DNA from: Verrucomicrobiaceae bacterium
GTDB taxonomy: Bacteria; Verrucomicrobiota; Verrucomicrobiia; Verrucomicrobiales; Verrucomicrobiaceae
Reading direction: 5' to 3'
Assembly: GCA_027489965.1 (NCBI GenBank)
Contig: JAIXZA010000173.1
Location: 1 to 64,000, forward strand
DNA: 64,000 nt
The notes under the pieces are model-generated. The model had not been told where the DNA came from. It made no database searches and saw nothing but the letters and a program-made list of their open reading frames with translations. The position numbers and the translations under genes were made by a program. This document shows positions 43,264 to 51,400 of the stretch, in pieces. Numbering within the stretch: position 1 is the first letter of the stretch; the number at the start of each line of letters is the position of its first letter.

Positions 43264-45132
43264 TCAACGCTTGGGTCCAGCGGTATCCCAGGCATCTTCG
43301 TTGTCGAGATGTTGACGCTTCATGTCCTCACGCAGCAAAGATTCAAGATTCTGGATGTGCTGGCGGGCAATGGAAATGTAGGCGGATTGATCGCCATCAT
43401 AATGTTTGGCCAGTTCCCGCACGCTTTCCTCTTCGTAGCATTTAAAGGTCTGCACGGTGCGTAAAGCTCGATGCGCTCGGTAGCCCAAAGCACGCAAGAT
43501 GTCGGACCCGAGATCCACGGCGCTGCCCAATGTGTCGCGCCGAAAGTCCATAACGCCTCGTTTGATCAGCTCATAAGCATGACTGCGACTGACAGCACGG
43601 GCTAGGATGCGCAGATGCGGAAACTCCTGCTGCACGAGGTCGATGACTTCCAGAGACTTCTCTTCGCTATCGATGGCACAGACAAAAAGCTTGGCCTTCG
43701 CCGCGCCCGCTGAGGCGAGAAGATCGGCTCGGGAAGCATCGCCATAAAAAGCCTTCATGCCAAAACGTCCGAGCAACTCGACCTGATCAGGATCATTGTC
43801 CAGAACAGTCACACCAAAACCACTGTTCTCGAGCAAACGCCCAATGATGTGACCAAAGCGGCCGAAGCCAGCGAGGATGACCGGATGATCATGAGACTCT
43901 ACGGCATCATGTTCACGCTCCGATTTCAGTTTGGCGAAGCGCGGCTGGATGACACGATCATTCAAAATCAGCATCAGCGGAGTTAAGGCCATGCTGAGTG
44001 CAATCGCCGCACTCAGCGGCCCGGCAGTATCATTCGACATCAAACCCTGCTGACTTGCCATGCCAAGTAGGACAAAACAAAACTCGCCCCCCTGAGCCAA
44101 GGCGCAGGCAAAGAGAAAAGAGGATCCCCAACCCAAGCGGAAGGCCATGCCGATACCCAGGAGGATAACAAACTTCAAGCCAATGAGTCCAATCGTTAGT
44201 GCTGCGATCAAACCGGGTTGCGCTAAGACTAGGCTGAGATTTAAGCCCGCCCCGACTGCGATGAAAAACAGCCCGAGCAGCAGCCCTTTGAAAGGCTCCA
44301 CGTCTGCTTCCAACTGATGCCGGTATTCACTCTCAGCCAAAACCACACCCGCGATGAAGGTGCCTAGGGCCGCAGAGAGTCCGACGAGCTGCATTACATA
44401 CGCCACGCCTGCGACCACGAGTAAAGCGACGGCTGTGAAGAGTTCACGCAGCTTGGCTGCTGCCACATAGCGGAAAACATAGCGCAGGAAATAATGCGCT
44501 ACGATGACCACTGCCACCACCGCACCCAGTGTGATCAGGCTTTGTGCCCAATACGGGAAATGCGCTAATTCTGACTCATGACCATGCCCTGCTGGCTGGC
44601 TTAACTGGGAACCGTTTGCCCGTGCCAACCAAGGCAGCAGTGCTAAGATCGGAATCACGGCGATGTCCTGAAAAAGCAGCACCGAAAAGCAGGCCTGGCC
44701 ACCACGCGTGTTGAGTACATTCCGCTCCGCTAAAGACTGGATCACAATCGCCGTCGAAGACATGGCCAAAGTCAGGCCGATGGTCACAGCGACCGGCCAA
44801 GTTTGGCCACACATCAGCGCCACACCACTGGCCGCTGCTGCCGTTAATATCACCTGAGCGCTGCCAGTGCCGAGAATCGGGCCTCGCAGACGCCAAAGCA
44901 AACTGGGCCGCAATTCCAAACCCACCACAAAGAGCATCATCACGACGCCAAACTCAGCAAAGTGCTGTACATCTTCCACCTGCCCAACGAGATTGAAAAG
45001 ACTGGGGCCGATCACCACGCCTGCGATCAGATAACCGAGCACGGAACCTAGCCCAAGGCGCTTGGCCACCGGGACCGCAACCACTGCGGCCAGGAGATAA
45101 ATGACGGCTTGAAAGAGAAAATGGGAAGTCAT
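43264..45132 (-). CDS. KefB/KefC-type potassium/proton antiporter
   Basis: 622 residues. The CPA2 membrane domain (about 12-13 segments, 1-390) shows VLGYLIAGVVIGPSLF, FAEFGVVMMLFVVGLELRPSLLWRL, LTLAMSSTAIVIQSLAER and LLFQDIAVIPILAL. The RCK_N/TrkA-N domain (about 412-530), VILAGFGRFGHIIGRLL with DNDPDQVELL, would bind NAD(H) or glutathione adducts, as in KefC gating. A short C-terminal tail (530-622) is less conserved. The flavodoxin-like KefG/KefF partner gene lies directly upstream at 45165, as in E. coli. It is inferred to protect against electrophiles by K+ efflux and acidification. Confidence 0.9.
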   Translation of the reverse strand: MTSHFLFQAVIYLLAAVVAVPVAKRLGLGSVLGYLIAGVVIGPSLFNLVGQVEDVQHFAEFGVVMMLFVVGLELRPSLLWRLRGPILGTGSAQVILTAAAASGVALMCGQTWPVAVTIGLTLAMSSTAIVIQSLAERNVLNTRGGQACFSVLLFQDIAVIPILALLPWLARANGSQLSQPAGHGHESELAHFPYWAQSLITLGAVVAVVIVAHYFLRYVFRYVAAAKLRELFTAVALLVVAGVAYVMQLVGLSAALGTFIAGVVLAESEYRHQLEADVEPFKGLLLGLFFIAVGAGLNLSLVLAQPGLIAALTIGLIGLKFVILLGIGMAFRLGWGSSFLFACALAQGGEFCFVLLGMASQQGLMSNDTAGPLSAAIALSMALTPLMLILNDRVIQPRFAKLKSEREHDAVESHDHPVILAGFGRFGHIIGRLLENSGFGVTVLDNDPDQVELLGRFGMKAFYGDASRADLLASAGAAKAKLFVCAIDSEEKSLEVIDLVQQEFPHLRILARAVSRSHAYELIKRGVMDFRRDTLGSAVDLGSDILRALGYRAHRALRTVQTFKCYEEESVRELAKHYDGDQSAYISIARQHIQNLESLLREDMKRQHLDNEDAWDTAGPKR

Positions 45133-45164
45133 TTTGAGCTGCGCTCCAAAAGTAATGGATTGGG

Positions 45165-45695
45165 TTACATCAGCGCAAGAATACGCTCTCGATATCGCTG
45201 TGCTGCGGCTTCGATCTCATGCTTGGTGTAGCGATTGACCGCATGAAGAATGAAGGGCTCCAGATAAGTCATGCCGCATAGGTGCGCCGTTTGATCAAAG
45301 GGTGCCAGCAGCTCGCGCATGGTGAATCGATTTTGCCCATCCTGTTGATAGGCTTCTTCTGGACCACCTGTGGTCAGGGCGCTTAGCAGCTTCTTGCCAT
45401 GGAGAGTCTTTCCCTCATCACCGTAGGCAAAGCCGTACTCAAGCACCACATCCTGCCATTCCTTCATCAAAGCCGGCGCTGAATACCAGTAAAAGGGATG
45501 CTGCCAGACGATCACTTCATGCTCGAGTAGCAGCTTTTGCTCAGCATCCACTTCGATGTGATAATCAGGATATTCTTCGTAGAGATCGTGAAAGGTCACA
45601 CTCGGCAGGTCCTGAACAGCCTCCATCATGGCTGCATTCATTCGGGATCGATGCAGCGCCGGATGCGCAAAGAGGATCAAAACACGGTTTGTCAT
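45165..45695 (-). CDS. KefG/KefF-like NAD(P)H oxidoreductase, flavodoxin fold
   Basis: 176 residues. It begins VLILFAHPALHRSRMNAAMM, the start of the DT-diaphorase/KefF flavodoxin-like fold, and continues with FHDLYEEYPDYHIEVDAEQ, IVWQHPFYWYSAPALMKEWQD (the FMN-binding and quinone-site block) and LLSALTTGGPEEAY. These are the KefF/KefG family blocks. It is the ancillary protein for the adjacent KefB-like antiporter, 32 bases apart and co-oriented, so the two form an operon. It starts 13 bases from the end of the phosphoesterase gene. Confidence 0.9.
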   Translation of the reverse strand: MTNRVLILFAHPALHRSRMNAAMMEAVQDLPSVTFHDLYEEYPDYHIEVDAEQKLLLEHEVIVWQHPFYWYSAPALMKEWQDVVLEYGFAYGDEGKTLHGKKLLSALTTGGPEEAYQQDGQNRFTMRELLAPFDQTAHLCGMTYLEPFILHAVNRYTKHEIEAAAQRYRERILALM

Positions 45696-45708
45696 GGGCT
45701 AAGCAAAC

Positions 45709-46533
45709 TTACTCATGCCAGGTTCGTGCCACACGCTCGATTTTTTGGGCTTTTCCTGTGGCGGGGTCCAGTGTCACCAGCGTCCCATTGATCCGCACGG
45801 CGCCACGGCCAACTCCAAACTTGGTGGGTAAGGCCGTATAAAAACGATTTAAAACAGGCTCGATCTGACTGCCGATCACCGAGTCCATGGGGCCGCACAT
45901 GCCCGCGTCGCTTTGGAAAGCCGTACCTTTTGGCAAAATGCGTTCATCCGCCGTGGGCACATGGGTGTGGGTGCCGACGACAGCAGACACGAGACCATCG
46001 AGATGCCAGCCCATGGCCACTTTTTCACTCGTGGCTTCGGCATGGAAATCGACAAAAATGACCGGCGTTTCTTCGCGCATCTCGGTCACGCATTTGAGCA
46101 CGGCAGGGAAGGGGTTCTCCATGCCCTCTTTCATGAAGGTGCGTCCTTGCAGATTGATCACGCCGACTTTGCACTTTTTGGTCTTTAAAACCAGGGTGCC
46201 CTGTCCAGGCGCGCCGTCTGGATAGTTGATCGGCCGCAGCAGTCTTGGCTCTTCCTGCATAAATGGAACGATCTCTTTCTGATCCCAAATATGATCTCCC
46301 GTGGTGATGACCGCCGCACCAGCACGCATCAGGCTGATCGCGATCTTCGGGGTGATGCCGCGACCACCCGCGGCGTTTTCGCCATTCACGATGATGAAAT
46401 CCACCTGCAATTCCTCTTTTAACAAAGGCAAAAGAGTCGTCACAGCCTTACGGCCCGGCTCACCCACCACATCCCCCAGGAAAAGGATACGAAAAGTTTC
46501 AGGAATGGGTTCCGCTGCGTCATCGGGAGTCAT
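45709..46533 (-). CDS. YmdB/TIGR00282 family metallophosphoesterase
   Basis: 274 residues. The family blocks are FRILFLGDVVGEPGRKAV (metal-binding Asp), IIVNGENAAGGRGITP, ITTGDHIWDQKEI, RTFMKEGMENPFP, IFVDFHAEATSEK and VVGTHTHVPTADERIL, which supply the two-metal site. In Bacillus the YmdB member hydrolyses 2',3'-cyclic nucleotides. It is the first gene of a minus-strand set followed by kefG and kefB at short distances. The first 12 residues are an extra tail. Confidence 0.93.
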   Translation of the reverse strand: MTPDDAAEPIPETFRILFLGDVVGEPGRKAVTTLLPLLKEELQVDFIIVNGENAAGGRGITPKIAISLMRAGAAVITTGDHIWDQKEIVPFMQEEPRLLRPINYPDGAPGQGTLVLKTKKCKVGVINLQGRTFMKEGMENPFPAVLKCVTEMREETPVIFVDFHAEATSEKVAMGWHLDGLVSAVVGTHTHVPTADERILPKGTAFQSDAGMCGPMDSVIGSQIEPVLNRFYTALPTKFGVGRGAVRINGTLVTLDPATGKAQKIERVARTWHE

Positions 46534-46678
46534 TTTTTAATCTGGCAGAAGGCAGCCCAGAGGCAAGTCACTCCTTGGTGGATGATCACCGGCTTCAGCC
46601 GTTACCGAAAAGCGACCTTTCTCGCGGGTTGCTTTCCCTTTGCTCTGTGCTTGGATGGAATTCTCTTAAACGCTCATC

Positions 46679-47329
46679 ATGTCTGCACATTCCCCCCATT
46701 CCGAATCCTCTGACAAGTCCATCTGGTCGGTCCTGAACATCTTCATTGCCATTGCTGTGGCCGGTTTTGCACTCTTCTGGAGTTCTGCCTTTATTCTTGG
46801 CAGCTACAATCAAAGCTCTGGCGCAGCCAAAGCCGAAGCTGCTGCTCCAGCGGCAGCCGCCGCTCCTGAGTCAGCGCCTGTAGCATCCGCTCCTGCCCCA
46901 GCGGCCACCGCTGCTCCTGCGGCCGCTCCAGCAGCACCTGCTGCTGCGCTCGAAATCACCATCAAGCCTGACCTCGCTAACCCACTGGCCTACGACACCA
47001 AGGAATTCAAAGTCAAAGCTGGTCAAAAAGTGAAGCTCACTTTCAATAACACCCACCCAGCTGTCCCACAGCCGCACAACATCGTTATCGCCAAGCCAGG
47101 CACCAAAGACAAGCTACTCGGTCTTGCCATGGCCATGGCCGCTGCTCCAGATGGCATGGCCAAAGGCTTCATTCCAGACTCGACTGACATTTTATTCAAG
47201 ACAAAGCTGCTCCAGCCAAACACGAGTGAAGTCATTGAGTTCACCGCTCCTGCCGCTGGTGACTACCCTTACCTCTGCACTTTCCCCGGTCATGGCATGC
47301 TTATGAACGGCATCATGAAGGTCGAGTAA
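46679..47329 (+). CDS. Membrane-anchored azurin-like blue copper protein
   Basis: 216 residues. A single transmembrane anchor (residues 16-40) is followed by a long Ala/Pro linker (50-92) that would reach into the periplasm, then a cupredoxin domain. Type 1 copper ligands are visible: His in VPQPHNIVI and Cys, His, Met in YLCTFPGHGMLMNG. The N-terminal domain strand FKVKAGQKVKLTFNN is typical of plastocyanin/azurin-like domains. It is likely an electron carrier tethered to the membrane. No oxidase or nitrite-reductase gene is adjacent, so the partner is unknown. A strong terminator follows. Confidence 0.88.
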   Translation: MSAHSPHSESSDKSIWSVLNIFIAIAVAGFALFWSSAFILGSYNQSSGAAKAEAAAPAAAAAPESAPVASAPAPAATAAPAAAPAAPAAALEITIKPDLANPLAYDTKEFKVKAGQKVKLTFNNTHPAVPQPHNIVIAKPGTKDKLLGLAMAMAAAPDGMAKGFIPDSTDILFKTKLLQPNTSEVIEFTAPAAGDYPYLCTFPGHGMLMNGIMKVE

Positions 47330-47354
47330 TTGGATCTAAATCCGTTTCATTGAA

Positions 47355-47384
47355 GCCCGAGGATTTATTTCCTCGGGTTTTTTT
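47355..47384 (+). terminator. Rho-independent terminator after the cupredoxin gene
   Basis: A stem of GCCCGAGGA and TCCTCGGGT-type halves (CCCGAGGA with TCCTCGGG) around a 6-base loop, followed by TTTTTTT. It stands before the convergent nadC end. Confidence 0.88.
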
Positions 47385-47389
47385 GTGAG

Positions 47390-48226
47390 CTAAACAAAAT
47401 CCAAGCCAAGATCCAAGGCCCGAGAGGAATGTGTGAGGGCACCCACCGAGATGGCATTGACGCCCGTCGCTGCCACATCACGGATCGTCTCCAGCGTGAT
47501 GCCGCCGCTCGCTTCCAGCCAGAGTTTGCCGGCATTCATCTGCACCGCTTCACGCAACTTCTCACAGCCCATGTTATCCAGTAGTAGCATGTCCACTCCC
47601 CGCAGTTTAAGGAAACGCTTCATTTGCTCCAGCGTATCACATTCTAGTTGAATCCGGGTGCCCGGCCGCTCGCTGCGCACTCGATCAATCGCAGATTGCA
47701 ATTCCTCCGAGGAGCCGTTGGCCGCGATGTGATTGTCCTTCACCATGACATGATCATAGAGCCCCATGCGATGATTCGTGCCTCCACCAGCCTTTACTGC
47801 GGCCTTCTCCAGCAACCGCCAACCTGGAGTCGTCTTTCGAGTATCCCAGATCTGCACCGGATGCGGTTTGACTGCTTCGACATATCTCCGCGTCTGTGCC
47901 GCCACGCCACAGAGCCGTTGAAGAAAATTCAGTGCCGTGCGCTCGCCAGTCAAAATGCCGCGAGTCGGCCCGCTGATTTCTAAAACCACCTCCCCTTTGC
48001 TGAACGGCTCGCCGTCCTGCTTCAGCGCACGCGTTACCAGTCGCTCATCCACCAGCCCAAACACCCGCTGAGCGATCTCCATGCCAGCCATGACACCGGG
48101 TTCACGCGCTACAATAACGGCTTTTGATCTCGAGTCCGCCGGCACGAAATAAGTCGCCGTGACATCGCCAGGACCAACGTCTTCGGCGAGTGCGGCTTGG
48201 ATGAGTGTTTCAGTGGTGGGTTCCAT
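47390..48226 (-). CDS. nadC: Nicotinate-nucleotide pyrophosphorylase (quinolinate phosphoribosyltransferase)
   Basis: It converts quinolinate and PRPP to nicotinate mononucleotide in de novo NAD synthesis. 278 residues, normal length. Visible blocks are AALAEDVGPGDVT, REPGVMAGM, ERTALNFLQRLCGVAAQT, IWDTRKTTPGWRLLEKAAVKAGGGTNHR (substrate-binding), MVKDNHIA, ECDTLEQM, LLLDNM and EASGGITLETI. It stands alone on the minus strand; nadA and nadB are not in the window. The proposed start gives MEPTTETLIQ, directly before the conserved LAEDVG. Confidence 0.97.
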   Translation of the reverse strand: MEPTTETLIQAALAEDVGPGDVTATYFVPADSRSKAVIVAREPGVMAGMEIAQRVFGLVDERLVTRALKQDGEPFSKGEVVLEISGPTRGILTGERTALNFLQRLCGVAAQTRRYVEAVKPHPVQIWDTRKTTPGWRLLEKAAVKAGGGTNHRMGLYDHVMVKDNHIAANGSSEELQSAIDRVRSERPGTRIQLECDTLEQMKRFLKLRGVDMLLLDNMGCEKLREAVQMNAGKLWLEASGGITLETIRDVAATGVNAISVGALTHSSRALDLGLDFV

Positions 48227-48485
48227 AAGGCGTGAGGTTAGAAGCTCGAAATTGATGCATCAACGAGATCTGAATTCGTGGAGAAGATCCTACAAGTCAA
48301 TGTAGCAAGTGCCCACATCCGAGCTGATTTTTTGTGCTTTCTGTCGGTCTAATCAAAGGATACGGCTTAAGATACCCTTTTGTTAAAGCTCTCGCATCCG
48401 AGGTTACGGAGAAATAGTGATTCATGCTTTCCAAATTTGAAACACATTCTAGTTTGTTTGCCTAACCCTTGGTTAAGTCACGAAT

Positions 48486-51400
48486 ATGAAATGCTCTTCA
48501 GTTCAAGTTCTTGCAGCCCTATTGAGCCTATTGTCGGCTTACACCCACGCGGCTCCTACGATCAATACAAGCCCTTCCTCCGCGACTCCTACGCTGGGCA
48601 GTACTGCGACTCTCGCGGCCAGTGTCACGGCTGAGCCGAGTGCGACCTATGTTTGGACGCGCGATGGCACGACGATCATCAATGGCGGGCGCTACTCCGG
48701 GGCCACGACGGCTACGCTGAGCATCTCTGGAGCAAACGCTGCTGACAACGGCAGCTACACCCTCACTGTCTCGGATGGCTCAGGCACCTCTGCCACCTTA
48801 CCGGCCAGCATCACCGTTACGCAGATGGCATCGAGCCTGGATCCGGCCTACAACGGGGCAGGGGCAAACGGTAGCAATGCAGCCGTTTACACCAACACCG
48901 CTCTGCATCTGCCAGATGGGCGCACCTTGCTGGCAGTCAAAAACCAGTTCAACGGCGTCACCGGCACGGCAACGAGTAATCTGGTCGTCATGTCTGCGTC
49001 CGGTGCTGTCAGCCATCCGGGCGCTGCGGGATTCGTTGGGGGCAGCAACGGAGGCGATGTCCGTAGTATCTTCCGCATGGGAGATGGCAAAATTCTCATT
49101 GCCGGAGACTTCACCACGCACCGCACGGATTCGGTCGTGAATACTGCCCGCAATCGAGTTGCCCGCTTGAATGCCAATTTCACACTCGACACCACCTTTG
49201 TAGCGACTGGCCTCAGTGCTGTCCCCCAGCTGGTCTTTGCGGACAGCTATGGTCGTGTTTACCTCGGTGGTGGTTTCATCGGTTACGACGGACTCTCAGG
49301 CTACAATTACCTCGTCCGCTTGAATAATGACGCCACCCTGGATCAGAGCTTCAAGCCAGTGCTTAATGGCGCCGTCACGGATGCTGTTCTGCAAAAAGAC
49401 GGCCGCTTCATCATCATTGGCAGTTTCACAGAACATCGTGCCTCTGGTGTCCCTGTCGTCACTGGGCGCATCATGCGGTTTGATGCCTCGGGCGTTCCTG
49501 ATCCGACCTTTACTAGCAGCCTCGTGCGTCTGAATCATCCTCCTTCTGCCATTGCCATGAGCGAAGATGATCATTTCTATGTCACGGAGCCTAGTGTCGT
49601 TCAGCGCTACCTGCCGGATGGCACGAGGGATACAGCCTTCGACTACACAAATACTGCTCTCGCCACACCGACAGCCATCGACACGATGACTTCGGGTAGG
49701 GTGCTGGTCGGGGGAGATTTTACCAGCCCCTCTAACAGAATCGCTGCCATCGGCCCCGACGGAGCGGTGGATACTAGTTTTTCTGTCGGCACCGGGTTGA
49801 ATAGCGTTTCAGGAACAGCATTCATTCAAAGTATCAAAAAGGATGCCTTGGGCCGAATGTGGGTGCTTGGCAGCAACTTTTCCACTTACAACGGCAGCAC
49901 GGCAAACCGTTTCGCGGTCATTCAGGGCAGTGGCGGTCCCTCGCTAGCCTTCGTGGCCCAGCCCACGGGCAGCATCGTGAATCAGGGCAGCTCAGTGACA
50001 ATGACGGCCCATGCGACTGGAAACAATGGCTTCACTCAGCTCTGGCACAAAAATGGTAGCCCACTAAGCAATGGCGGAAGATTCTCGGGTGTCGATACGA
50101 ACAGCCTTACCATCACCGCTATCGAGGAGGGCGATGAAGCCAGTTACACCCTCGTCGTTAGCAGTCCGGGAGTCACTTCTGTCACCAGCCGTGTGGCAAA
50201 CATTGACGTGCTCGGTGCGCCGGAGATCACGCAGGACCCAGTGGCCCAAACTGTTGATTTTGGCGGCACGGCCACATTTACCGGCACAGCTTCAGGGGCT
50301 ACACCGCTGACTTATCAGTGGTATTACGGCACCACACCACTCGCCAACGGCACCGGTGTGAGCGGTGCCAGCAGCGCCACACTAACACTGACAAATATCG
50401 ACTTCAATGATGCCGGACAATACAGTCTGAAAGCCAGCAACGGACTAGGCGATGACACGAGTGCATCCGTTGCGCTCACCGTGCAGAAGCGACCTGGTGG
50501 AATCGCTGGCAGTGCGAATCCTCTGCCCATGTTTAATGGTGAGGTGAATGCCATTGCCCTGCTGCCTGACGGTTCATATGTCGTTGGGGGTGGTTTCCAG
50601 AGCGTCTCGATGAATGGTGGAACATCTTATACCAACCGATTTGCCCTGGTGCGCATTTTGGCAAACGGCACCCTGGATACCAATTTCCCCACAGCTGGCA
50701 CTTCGGTGCACTGTGTGGAGGTCGATAGCGCGGGCCGGATCTTCATCGGCGGCACTTTCAACACGGTGACGTCTGGCAGTTTGACGTCGAATCGTATCCG
50801 CGTAGCCCGTTTGATTGCTTCTGGGAGCTCCTACGTCCTCGATACTGCCTTTGACACCAGCGCCGCGGGCCCGGATGACATTGTTTACAGCATGGCACCC
50901 GTCGGAGATGGCTCCGTGTACATCGCGGGGAATTTCAGTAAAGTCGGTGCCACGTTGGATACCTTCAAAGGGGATGACAAAACGGCCCGTCTCGGTCCCA
51001 ACGGAGCACTCGCCACGAGCTACACCTCGGGGGCTGCGAACACGACCTATGCCCTGCTTCGCAATGCGAATGGCAGTCTTTACGTGGGCGGTTCCACCAA
51101 TACCTGGAATGAGGCCACCCTATTTCCTGGCACTCCATGGAGGCGGCTAATCCTTGTTAGTGCAGCTGGAGCCAGGACGGCCAGCTTCGTCCCGCCTGGA
51201 ACCTTTCCGATCTACCCCGTCGTGCATACCTTGCTGAGGCTAGCCGATGGTTCCCTGCTCGTGGGTTGCAATGCCGGCAGTGGCAATCCCTACGTCCTAA
51301 AAGTCAACGCCACCACGGGGGCGACCAGTCCCTTCACCACGAATCACACCATCACGGTGGGTGCCCTCGCTCAGCAGCCAGATGGTAAGGTGCTCATCGG

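Noticed and set aside
45887..46225. Plus-strand frame of 112 codons across the phosphoesterase gene
   Set aside because: Antisense to a gene with all metal-binding motifs of its family; no own motif.
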